Below are positions 36,346 through 46,429 of a stretch of 64,000 nt of DNA, in pieces. The notes beneath the pieces are model-generated. The model was not told the origin of the DNA, made no database searches, and was given only the letters and a program-made list of their open reading frames with translations. Position 1 is the stretch's first letter. The number at the start of each line of letters is the position of its first letter. Source of the DNA: Neoechinorhynchus agilis (taxonomy: Eukaryota; Acanthocephala); the NCBI GenBank assembly GCA_051530055.1, contig CM121343.1:6572001-6636000 (forward strand), in the 5' to 3' direction. The translations under genes and the position numbers were made by a program.

Positions 36346-39275
36346 TCTAAAACCGGATACAAATTCGTCCTCCCATTCCTTCTATTTCCATTCCAAACCT
36401 TTTTGGAAATATTCTTTGTGAACGGAGGTCTTCAGTGAGCCCCCATCGAAAACTGTTCCAGTTCTGGACACTTTCTCCCTGTATTTGGATCTTTTTTGAA
36501 CCGAAACTCATTATACTATCGCATTGGGTTTTTTCGAAGCCAATTTGCCATTGATTCCTTCGAAACCCTATTGTAAATACTCTTCGTGAAGGGAGTTCTT
36601 CAATGAGCCGATCGAAAACTGTTCCAGTTCTGGACACTTTCTCCCTGTATTTGGATCTTTTTTGAACCGAAACTCATTATACTATCGCATTGGGTTTTTT
36701 CCGAAGCCAATTTGCCATTGATTCCTTCGAAACCCTTTGAAATACTCTTCGTGAAGGGAGTTCTTCAATGAGCCGATCGAAAACTGTTCCAGTTCTGGAC
36801 ACTTTCTCCCTGTATTTGGATCTTTTTTGAACCGAAACTCATTATACTATCGCATTGGGTTTTTTCCGAAGCCAATTTGCCATTGATTCCTTCGAAACCC
36901 TTTTGGAAATACTCTTCGTGAAGGGAGTTCTTCAATGAGCCGATCGAAAACTGTTCCAGTTCTGGACACTTTCTCCCTGTATTTGGATCTTTTTTGAACC
37001 GAAACTCATTATACTATCGCATTGGGTTTTTTCGAAGCCAATCCATTGATTCCTTCGAAACCCTTTTGGAAATACTCTTCGTGAAGGGAGTTCTTCAATG
37101 AGCCGATCGAAAACTGTTCCAGTTCTGGACACTTTCTCCCTGTATTTGGATCTTTTTTGAACCGAAACTCATTATACTATCGCATTGGGTTTTTTCCGAA
37201 GCCAATTTGCCATTGATTCCTTCGAAACCCTTTTGGAAATACTCTTCGTGAAGGGAGTTCTTCAATGAGCCGATCGAAAACTGTTCCAGTTCTGGACACT
37301 TTCTCCCTGTATTTGGATCTTTTTTGAACCGAAACTCATTATACTATCGCATTGGGTTTTTTCGAAGCCAATTCGCCATTGATTCCTTCGAAACCCTTTT
37401 GGAAATACTCTTCGTGAAGGGAGTTCTTCAATGAGCCGATCGAAAACACACACAAAACAACAAAACAACTGTTCCAGTTCTGGACACTTTCTCCCTGTAT
37501 TTGGATCTTTTTTGAACCGAAACTCATTATACTATCGCATTGGGTTTTTTCGAAGCCAATTCGCCATTGATTCCTTCGAAACCCTTTTGGAAATACTCTT
37601 CGTGAAGGGAGTTCTTCAATGAGCAGATCGAAAACTGTTCCAGTTCTGGACACTTTCTCCCTGTATTTGGATCTTTTTTGAACCGAAACTCATTATACTA
37701 TCGCATTGGGTTTTTTCGAAGCCAATTCGCCATTGATTCCTTCGAAACCCTTTTGGAAATACTCTTCGTGAAGGGAGTTCTTCAATGAGCCGATCGAAAA
37801 CTGTTCCAGTTCTGGACACTTTCTCCCTGTATTTGGATCTTTTTTGAACCGAAACTCATTATACTATCGCATTGGGTTTTTTCGAAGCCAATTCGCCATT
37901 GATTCCTTCGAAACCCTTTTGGAAATACTCTTCGTGAAGGGAGTTCTTTAATGAGCCGATCGAAAACTGTTCCAGTTCTGGACACTTTCTCCCTGTATTC
38001 GGACCTTTTTTGAAACGAAACTTATTATACTATCGCATTAGTTTTTTTCCGAAGCCAATTTGCCATTGATTCCTTCGAAACCCTTTTGGAAATACTCTTC
38101 GTGAAGGGAGTTCTTTAATGAGCCGATCGAAAACTGTTCTAGTTTTGGACACTTTCTCCCTGTATTCGGACCTTTTTTGAAACGAAACTTATTATACTAT
38201 CGCATTAGTTTGCTTTTCCGAAGCCAATTTGCCATTGATTCCTTCGAAACCCTTTTGGAAATACTCTTCGTGAAGGGAGTTCTTTAATGAGCCGATCGAA
38301 AACTGTTCTAGTTTTGGACACTTTCTCCCTGTATTCGGACCTTTTTTGAAACGAAACTTATTATACTATCGCATTAGTTTGCTTTTCCGAAGCCAATTTG
38401 CCATTGATTCCTTCGAAACCCTTTTGGAAATACTCTTCGTGAAGGGAGTTCTTTAATGAGCCGATCGAAAACTGTTCTAGTTTTGGACACTTTCTCCCTG
38501 TATTCGGACCTTTTTTGAAACGAAACTTATTATACTATCGCATTAGTTTGCTTTTCCGAAGCCAATTTGCCATTGATTCCTTCGAAACCCTTTTGGAAAT
38601 ACTCTTCGTGAAGGGAGTTCTTTAATGAGCCGATCGAAAACTGTTCTAGTTTTGGACACTTTCTCCCTGTATTCGGACCTTTTTTGAAACGAAACTTATT
38701 ATACTATCGCATTAGTTTGCTTTTCCGAAGCCAATTTGCCATTGATTCCTTCGAAACCCTTTTGGAAATACTCTTCGTGAAGGGAGTTCTTTAATGAGCC
38801 GATCGAAAACTGTTCTAGTTTTGGACACTCTCTCGCTGTATTCGGATCTTTTTTGAACCGAAACTTATTATACTATCGCATTAGTTTGCTTTTCCGAAGC
38901 CAATTCGCCATTGATTCCTTCGAAACCCTTTTGGAAATATTCTTTGTGAAGGGAGTTCTTTAATGAGCCGATCGAAAACTGTTCTAGTTTTGGATACTCT
39001 CTCGCTGTATTCGGATCCTATTTGAACGAAAACCTATTTTTATTACACTATCGCATTGGGTTTTCTCCGAAGCCAATTCGCCATTCATTCCTTCGAAACC
39101 CTTTTGGAAATATTCTTTGTGAAGGGAGTTCTTTAATGAGCCGATCGAAAACTGTTCCAGTTCTGGACACTTTCTCCGTGTATTCGGATCATTTTTCAAC
39201 CGAAACTTATTATACTATCGCATTAGTTTGCTTTTCCGAAGCCGATTCGCGATTGGTTCCTTCGAGATCTCTCTG
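36346..39275. repeat. Tandem array H, 166-169-bp unit, about 17 copies
   Basis: Units counted from CTGTTCCAGTTCTGG (later CTGTTCTAGTTTTGG) begin at 36453, 36619, 36784, 36951, 37114, 37281, 37469, 37635, 37801, 37967, 38134, 38303, 38472, 38641, 38810, 38979 and 39152. The left half carries one subtype and the right half another (GCATTAGTTTGCTTTTCC), with diverged units at both ends. One unit at about 37446 contains a 22-base AC/AAC-rich insertion. The array ends about 500 bp before the PCTAIRE kinase start codon. Confidence 0.95.
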
Positions 39276-39788
39276 GAACTTTGTGGGCACTATAATGAGA
39301 TCGATGGAATCGGTTTCGGATCTATAGACTGTCGCTTTCGTGGACGCAAACGTAGTCTACGAGCGTCCCGATGGTTGGTCGTTCATGTGGGCGCGTTACG
39401 AGGCGGATCGGGAGGGTTGGGGGCACTTCACGCTCGATTGCTACCTCGCATTCGCTGCCTTCAGTGACTGCGTTGGTAGGACTTCCTTTTAGTTCGTCAG
39501 AGTAGATTGGCTGACACGCAATACACGGGTGAAGGGAACTTTGCTGCTGCTGCTGCCGCTGTTAGTGGCAGTGCCGAGAAAAAGCTACAGCATGTTTCCT
39601 TTTGTGCTTGTATTTAAAAAATAGACTATAACATGTCGCTTTAAGGCGCACTATAGAACGAATGAGTTTGTAGACTGAGTGGTCGGTTGTGACTATTGTT
39701 GTTCTTGGTGCCACATATTGCTTAACTCCATCATCATCATTATCAATAGTATTCTAAGATCACACGAAACCGCTTTTGCAACCGGAGT
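39276..39788 (+). promoter_or_regulatory. CpG-rich upstream region of the PCTAIRE kinase
   Basis: About 39310-39560 is clearly richer in G+C and CpG than the rest of the window (TCGGGAGGGTTGGGGGCACT, GTGGGCGCGTTACGAGGCGG) and contains a short CTG repeat (TTGCTGCTGCTGCTGCCG, about 39540). It lies directly upstream of the kinase start and probably includes promoter and 5' UTR. No TATA box is evident. Confidence 0.4.
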
Positions 39789-41660
39789 ATGCATAATGGC
39801 AGCCATTCCATAAATGAGCTGAAGAGCAAGAAAAAGTTTGTTTCTTCACATGGATCACTTATGCAAAGAATTAGTCAAAGGTTCAAATGCCGGAGATTTC
39901 TAGAATCAATAAATGAACTTCCACATGTAACTACGCAATTCAACTCAAACACATCGACCGATGGTACGTTCCGTAGCTCCGATGGAAGCGAATTCGCCAA
40001 CGGATTCCATCGAGAGCAGCGTTCTCGCCGCTATGATCCTACGTTCCGGGTTAAACTTAATGGAAGTTATAACAGCTCTAGCAGCGGCAGTGGAAACTCC
40101 ATCGTTAGCTTCAGTCCTTCTGCGACCAATAAGCGCAATAGCATTTTAAATGGAAACAGAGAGGAGCTAAATAATGGTCGAACTGAATATTATTGGAACG
40201 GTATAGAACAGCTAAAGGTACTTAGACAAGTTTCCAACGATATATCTGAGTGTAATTTGGGAAAACGAAAATCGTTGCCGGTTGATTTAAAGGTAAATAA
40301 TTTTACGAACCTTTACTCCCAGCATAAGAATATCCGAACGTCCTTATCAACATGCATCTCGACGTCTCTAAATCTAAAGAGATGTGCGTCAATATATAAC
40401 ATTGGTTTCGGGCGATTTCAATCATATCAGAAGCTTGAACGTCTAGGAGAAGGCACATACGCGACCGTCTTCAAGGGAAGAAGCTTATTAACCGGTCAAC
40501 TGGTGGCACTAAAGCAAATAAGACTGGAACCACAAGAAGGTGCTCCATGTACTGCAATAAGGGAGGTTTCACTTTTAAAACAGCTTCGGCACGCCAATAT
40601 TGTCACATTGCATGATATAATCTACGACAAGGTTCCAAGAGAACAAAGTGATCGAATGAACTACAGGCAATTGACATTTGTCTTTGAATACGTCGATAGA
40701 GACTTAAAGCAATACATGGAACAAGAGACAAATGGACACGGCATTCACCCGCATAATATCAGATTGTTTATGTATCAACTATGCAGGGCGTTAGCCTACT
40801 GCCATGATCGGAAAATCCTTCACCGGGATCTTAAACCTCAAAACCTTTTGATCAGTCGAAGGGGTGAACTTAAGTTGGCGGATTTCGGCCTTGCTCGTGC
40901 TAAATCAATACCCACAAGATCATACTCAAATGAAGTCGTGACACTCTGGTACCGACCTCCTGATGTACTTCTCGGATCCACGGAGTACACGTCCTCGATT
41001 GATATGTGGGGAGTTGGATGTATATTTGCTGAAATGTTCACCGGGCGTCCACTTTTTCCCGGATCGAAATGTGAAGATCAACTATTGCTTATTTTTAAGC
41101 TCATCGGAACTCCATTGGTCTACGAAGTAGCGGACGCTATTGGCAATTGCCCCAGAAAGCAGCATTCAGGTGCCATGCACTTACCATCACTACCGATTTT
41201 TGCCGCTCGACCTCTATCAAATATCTTCCAAAATAAACATCTCATGTCTTTTGAGACACTGGATCTTCTGGAGAAACTATTGGTTTTCAATCCGAACCTA
41301 AGGGCCAGCTCCCGTGAATGTACTGAACACGCATACTTCGGCAGCTATAAAGCTCTTAATCGAATTCATCCGACACAATCAATTTTTGATTGTTGTTACG
41401 AATCTTTAGAACATCGTAATTTGTTTGACGAACAAATTTTTATCTATAGAGAAAAATTTCCTCCAGCAATCAATAGCCGACCTGCTTCCATCGTTGGGTC
41501 AAATAGTCGATCGAAGTCTACCAATGAATCTGGATCATCAATATACAACGGACTTGCGGAGAGGCGATTTACGGTCCACGATCAAAATGTCGAAAATCGT
41601 GTTGGATATACGGCGGCGACGGCCAAGTCTGTCAGTCGACGAATTACAATTCATCTATGA
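39789..41660 (+). CDS. PCTAIRE-type cyclin-dependent kinase (CDK16/17/18 class), intronless
   Basis: A single 623-residue open frame. The N-terminal 200 residues are Ser/Asn/Arg-rich and low in complexity, then comes the family's pre-kinase segment ([10 protein letters not shown] and [12 protein letters not shown]). The kinase domain spans about 214-520: glycine loop [12 protein letters not shown] at 219, ATP-binding Lys 242, the diagnostic PCTAIRE helix at 253-259, HRDLKPQN at 345, DFG at 365, and [16 protein letters not shown] in the activation segment. All catalytic residues are present. PCTAIRE kinases act in neurons, vesicle transport and spermatogenesis, usually with cyclin Y. Odd points: no intron although neighbours are split every 100 bp, and an insertion of about 11 residues (within [16 protein letters not shown]) between kinase strands 4 and 5. 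The start is the first ATG of the frame. Confidence 0.93.
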   Translation: MHNGSHSINELKSKKKFVSSHGSLMQRISQRFKCRRFLESINELPHVTTQFNSNTSTDGTFRSSDGSEFANGFHREQRSRRYDPTFRVKLNGSYNSSSSGSGNSIVSFSPSATNKRNSILNGNREELNNGRTEYYWNGIEQLKVLRQVSNDISECNLGKRKSLPVDLKVNNFTNLYSQHKNIRTSLSTCISTSLNLKRCASIYNIGFGRFQSYQKLERLGEGTYATVFKGRSLLTGQLVALKQIRLEPQEGAPCTAIREVSLLKQLRHANIVTLHDIIYDKVPREQSDRMNYRQLTFVFEYVDRDLKQYMEQETNGHGIHPHNIRLFMYQLCRALAYCHDRKILHRDLKPQNLLISRRGELKLADFGLARAKSIPTRSYSNEVVTLWYRPPDVLLGSTEYTSSIDMWGVGCIFAEMFTGRPLFPGSKCEDQLLLIFKLIGTPLVYEVADAIGNCPRKQHSGAMHLPSLPIFAARPLSNIFQNKHLMSFETLDLLEKLLVFNPNLRASSRECTEHAYFGSYKALNRIHPTQSIFDCCYESLEHRNLFDEQIFIYREKFPPAINSRPASIVGSNSRSKSTNESGSSIYNGLAERRFTVHDQNVENRVGYTAATAKSVSRRITIHL

Positions 41661-42671
41661 AATGATATAAATGCGCATTTCGCCTGAATGTCTGATATTA
41701 TTCTGTATATGATTAACATAAATGTCATGGCGATTTTTGGTTAAAATGGAAGCCCGTATTTTATCAACTTTAGAGTATATGCGAGCAAGATTAAATTCAG
41801 AATTTTAACAATTAGCACTGCAAGTCAATTCGCACGCCGAATTTTTTTTGGAAGATTTAACAAACGTAGCCATAAATTGAATTTTCTCACTGTTCTTTAT
41901 TGGTAAAGATGATTTTATCAATTTTTCCAGCTGGATCGTGATTAACTTACCAATAATCTTGATAATATCCACAAGACGTTTGGTAATATCTCATTTCCTT
42001 TCAAGCGACTCAAATTTCACACGAGAAATTCGTCACTGATGGCATAGTAATGAAGATGTATACAATTTTTGTTTTCAAATCGCGAGGTTGGTGATACAAA
42101 AGTGGAGAACGATAAGTCAATATCAGCCGTTCGATTCTAACGAGATATCTGTGATTTATAGCTATAAATTCCTACCTATCGGTAAATTTCGAACTTGTAG
42201 GATTATAAAAGTTCATGAATTTTGAAGCCCTACATTTCTGGGAATTAACGGGATAAGACTTCACAACGAATGTAAAAAGAAAGTCCTTCGTGTATTGAAC
42301 GATATTGCATCATTGCCTTAAATCTTTTCGAAGATATTTTGAGCAATCCATTTCTTTTCCATACGCCTGGATGTCTAAAAACAATTGGAAAGATTAGTTG
42401 GAGATAGTGCACTCATGCTAGCAGACCGGAAAAGGAATTTTCACCATTAATTTGTGTATTAGTCAACAAATGTTCCAAATTTAAGCGTCATTGATCATAA
42501 TGTGATTAAAAAGAAATTGAAAATAATTAATCCCTAGCATTTGAAAGTAGGCAAAAGTAATCCTAAAACTATTTCTAAAAATATTCATGCAAAATGTCGA
42601 TATTTGAGGACGTATTGGGCTATATGATTTGATTGTTTTCTGGCGGAAAAATTGAAATGATTTCACTTTTT

Positions 42672-42810
42672 AAAATCCGATTGGTTTTAGAGGCACAATC
42701 TTGTACGCCTTCTGATCAATGTTGCTTGTAAGTTGACACGAACTCACATATTTCAAAATTTACAAGCAATCTTGATAAACACTTTCAAGATTGTGCCAAC
42801 CAAACTGAAC
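42672..42810. mobile_element. Foldback element with the shared core
   Basis: TTGGTTTTAGAGGCACAATC and TTGTACGCC... on the left are paired with CTTTCAAGATTGTGCCAACC on the right. The centre is nearly palindromic: GCTTGTAAGTTGACACGAAC then TCACATATTTCAAAATTTAC and AAGCAA. The arm sequence is shared with the foldback at 21948-22080, and a decayed arm lies at about 35680. Confidence 0.75.
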
Positions 42811-42838
42811 AATTCAATCTTCAAAGGTATATGATTAG

Positions 42839-42985
42839 AATTATTGTTTATTTTTCACCCGGTACATATTTTTTGTTTGAACATTGAACGATTCATGTTT
42901 GTTTATGGCTTAAATTTTCCGCCATAAACAAGCACAAATAAAATTTTTATTAAAAAATCATTTACCGGGTGAACATCTAAACAAT
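42839..42985. mobile_element. Foldback element of a different arm type
   Basis: ATAATTCTAATCATATACC-like ends surround TTTCACCCGGTACATA, paired with CATTTACCGGGTGAACATCT on the right; ATTATTGTTTA pairs with TAAACAATAAT, and inner GTTTGTTTATGGC pairs with GCCATAAACAAGC. The centre does not clearly contain the shared core. No coding capacity. Confidence 0.7.
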
Positions 42986-43370
42986 AATTCTATCCATATA
43001 AAATGGTGTAGGTGAAGAAGATTGAGTACCGTCGTAAAAATCAGAGCTGTGCCGGACATGAAGTTTACATCGTTGTCGTTATTTACAAATCTTAGGTTAT
43101 TTAAGCGGAATAACTCGAGAAACATGAAGAAAACCAAGATGGATATTAGATTGGAAGTTTATGTTAGCCTTCTTACCACTCACAATGTGGGCATTTTAGA
43201 GTTCAAAGAGTGAAATATTCGTCCTAGTAAAAACTCCGGATACACGACTCGAAATGTATTGATTTTGCTAATTGGATTTTTTGTGATTGCATTTTAAAAT
43301 CGGTTATAATTAAAAAAACTTCAGTCACAATGCACCAAAAAATGCAGTCTAAAGGAATTCGTTTGATTAA

Positions 43371-43697
43371 TCAACGAGTTTTAAGTTGATTCCGTTTGGA
43401 TATTTGAAGACGAATCAATAAATCGAAACAGTTCAAAGAAGATGAATTTCGGATTTGAATGATTTCTGCATTTAAAGCATTGACAAGTGGCTTGATTCCC
43501 CATAAACGTTCTAAGTTCAATGTCCAGCTAAAAATGACTTTAAAACGATTGCTCACAATTGCATAAAAGCGGAATCGTAGAATGCATGGAAAATCTACCA
43601 CTTCGTGATAATACGACAGTGACGATGCCCAAAAACTGCGATGGATCGAGGATAAAATGCACATCTCGAATTTCGTGCGTGCTTCCATTTTCACCAT
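43371..43697 (-). CDS. Hypothetical 108-residue frame
   Basis: A minus-strand frame starts MVKMEARTKFEMCIL and ends RNQLKTR. It would be divergent to, and start 10 bp from, the kleisin-like gene. Codon composition is less AT-biased than random frames nearby, but no motif, membrane segment or family is recognised, so it may be fortuitous. Confidence 0.25.
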   Translation of the reverse strand: MVKMEARTKFEMCILSSIHRSFWASSLSYYHEVVDFPCILRFRFYAIVSNRFKVIFSWTLNLERLWGIKPLVNALNAEIIQIRNSSSLNCFDLLIRLQISKRNQLKTR

Positions 43698-43706
43698 CCT
43701 CCAACG

Positions 43707-45748
43707 ATGAAAATCGTTTTTAATACTGCATTTTCGTGTGCCATTTGGTAAGGAGATAATTTCAGTATTAATAACCGAACGGTGTGTAGGCGGATTATTG
43801 AGCGTATTCGTTATACCCGCAAAGCAAAGAAAACCTTCGAAGAAAATATCAAAGTCAATTGGTTTGTTACTGACCGAATGGCGCTTTAATGATTGATTTA
43901 GCGACGAGGTTGCTCAATATCTCGGCGAACTATTGCCGCACGAAATATTTCTCTTAGCTGATTTCATATATGAAAGCGCTCTATTCCACTCGGCGACCGT
44001 TGAGAGTCTAAAAGTCAGGTTAACAGTGGTGACTAGTGAAGTTCTCAAAATATTAGAAACAAATGGAAGCCGGACGAATGAAAACTGCAAACCGAAAAGG
44101 AATAAGAAACGAAAAAAGACTAAGCGGATTTCAGGAATCGGTTATGAGGAAATATACAATGAGATTTGGGATATTCTGTCAGGTGGTCAGGTTTCGGAAA
44201 TCGGGTTACAGAAAGGACTTAAAAGTCAGTAATATTTTACATCTACAAAACTATTGAACTTAATAAGAAAAAGATGATGAAAGCTTTAAAGTCGTCGAAC
44301 CTTTTGACCGTGAAAACATGCCGTCACTCCGCAATCAGGTTCAACATATTTCTTCAATTTAATCATTATAGATTCTTAGATAGAGGAATGGGAATTGTGC
44401 TACGATAGTCAAGAAGCATTTCCACCTTTACCAGAAGAAGAAATCGAACAATTTACGCAACCAATCGATATAATGGATCGTACCTATGTTTCTGAAAGTC
44501 CGCGTGGAGAACAGCATCCTTTTGATTCCATTTTGCAAGGGGCACCAATCCGAAATAATCGAAATTTACAACGGCAACCTGCAATGTCCATGGTTGATTC
44601 GGGCATTATGCACAAATCAACACCTCAGACCGCCGTCGAAAAGATGACTCGGAACTTTCCAATCGATATTCCGGCGCCTCAGCATCCTGCAGATAAAACA
44701 AAAAATGAACCTTCAAAGTCGGTTAAGCCGCAAATTGTTGAAGGTTAGTTCAAGAAGGCACAATGTTAAAATAAGACAAAAATTTAATCAAAAAGAGTTT
44801 GGACATTTCTAAAATTAGTCGTTTTATCGAGTACATACTTAAAATACGCGTTTAGATTCCATCATGAGAGTCTCTGAACGCGAGAAGAATAAGGTGATAA
44901 AAAAGAGTTTAAAGAAAGATAACAATTCAGCCGATCTTCACTTTTTGGATCTTGTGAATGAGCGAATTCTCAAAAAGGGTGAGAGTTCCCCAAGAATCGG
45001 AAATATAGGTTAGTTTGGAACTTAGATCATTTTAATTCGTCAATATAGTGAGCGATAAATTGTTCAATTTCATGCAAATTATGGCTGAAATTCAAGAAGA
45101 CGTTCAGCGATCTAATGATGCGCAAACTGCCTCATCATCAGATAACGGAATTGGCTTTCCTAGCCAGCCGATCGATGGTTGTATCCTCAAAAAACGCTGC
45201 ACTATAAACTACGCTTCTAAACTTTTCAGAATTCCGACAACCTAAAGGAACCAGGATGTCAATGGTGCTCTTGAAAAATTAAACCGGAATTAACAAAAAT
45301 TTATAGGTACATTTATACGAGCACCAAATGTCGCAATTGGCTCAATCAAAAGACAGGTAATCGTATTTGTCATTGAAACAATTAAAAATTCAATAATTGT
45401 TAGGTTAAGGATGTCATCAATACTTGATACAGTATCCGGTTCAGCGGTCCAAATAACTGGTTCCAATTTGGCACCATTACCTGAAATTTGCATTGTGCCT
45501 CCCGAAATCATCACAATTGGAGATGTAATGTTCGTAATCTCTTAGTTATCCATTTATATTAGCCAGCCAAATGACCATTTAGGATTCCAGAACAAGGATG
45601 TTACTTCGATGAAATGATTTTAGAAAATGCAAACCGAAGATCGGTGTCTCACTTATTCTCACTTCTTTTGAATGCCACTGTATATGGAAAAATAACGATA
45701 AAACAAAACGAACCGTTTGGAAGAATTACTGTGAAGCCTTTTTTCTAA
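43707..45748 (+). CDS. Divergent kleisin, probably REC8/RAD21-type cohesin subunit, 11 exons
   Basis: Kleisins close the cohesin ring by binding SMC3 with the N-terminus and SMC1 with the C-terminal winged helix; REC8 is the meiotic form. Exons: 43707-43747, 43790-43861, 43902-44224, 44268-44338, 44380-44743, 44856-45008, 45049-45177, 45230-45264, 45307-45356, 45404-45529, 45583-45748. All phases agree, for 509 residues; introns are 40-53 bp except one of 112. The N-terminus (FSCAIWRIIERIRYTRKAKK, then ENIKVNCDEVAQYL, then LADFIYESALFHSATVESLK) follows the kleisin pattern of an IW motif, a hydrophobic N-C-x-E/D-I segment and a long helix ending EVLKIL. The C-terminus (RRSVSHLFSLLLNATVYGKI then IKQNEPFGRITVKPFF) matches the winged-helix end of Rad21/Rec8, including the Q-x-EP-[YF]-x-x-I signature. 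The middle is acidic and disordered (FPPLPEEEIEQF). Assignment rests on pattern memory, not on alignment. The ATG at 43707 is the likely start. Confidence 0.62.
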
Positions 45749-46429
45749 AGTACATTTTTCGGACGCAAAGAAAAATTAATAAAATGCGCTGACATTTTGT
45801 GAGTCTCGGAGTTTTTAAGGCATTTTGCTAGGACAATGAAGGATGTGAATCCTTGAGGTTAATTTCACTTAATTTGTTTTATTTCGATCCCGAAAAGTCT
45901 TGGGGCGCAGCGAGAATGTTAAACGCGAGAGGCGGACTAGAGAATGTAAAATAATCGGGATTTCGAGATTATTATCGGCAAAAGAATGATTCCTCCTAAA
46001 AAGATACATAGATCCCTTACTTGTATTAATAATATTTTCGAAAAAATAACGTCCATATAACTGAAATTATCAGGCTACGATTAAATGATTAACAAAAACA
46101 TGGCAAAACCACGCAAATCCCAAGATTGTTCGCTAATTTGCTTGAAGGGGTAAAACGCAAATCAGCTTGTTATTATGATTGATGGCGAATTACAGAATTT
46201 AGCAACAAAAGTAAAAAGTGCTTTTGTAAATCTGACCCTTTTAAAACCAATTTTGATCCATAATGGGCGGACTGCAACATCATAGAAAATACTAAAGGAG
46301 ATTGATCATTGGTCAAAATTAGTAGTAACTTTCAAGAGCTTATAAAAGGGATGCGATTAAACCTGAAAATTACATAAAGGGATGCCGTCATTTTTAGTAA
46401 ATCTTATCCGTCGGTTAAAAAAATTAAAT
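45749..46429. other. Gene-free interval
   Basis: 3' flank of the kleisin-like gene. No further coding frame, repeat or hairpin is evident up to the start of the inverted-end array at 46430. Confidence 0.45.

Larger units (their letters stand above)
41661..43370. other. Interval with two foldbacks, otherwise gene-free
   Basis: Follows the kinase stop. Apart from the foldbacks at 42672-42810 and 42839-42985 (listed separately) I see only AT-rich DNA and short frames of no recognisable character. Confidence 0.4.

Noticed and set aside
36347-39199. 66-104-codon minus-strand frames in array H
   Set aside because: Repeat-derived, with stops and shifts between units; no family resemblance.
40633-40668. 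Unspliced 35-bp intron as the cause of the kinase insertion
   Set aside because: A GTTCCA...TACAG pair exists, but removing 35 bp shifts the frame out of the kinase domain, so the insertion must be translated.
43022-43213. 63-codon frame near 43022
   Set aside because: Starts with a non-ATG codon in the sequence, lacks homologous features and is bounded by foldback DNA.
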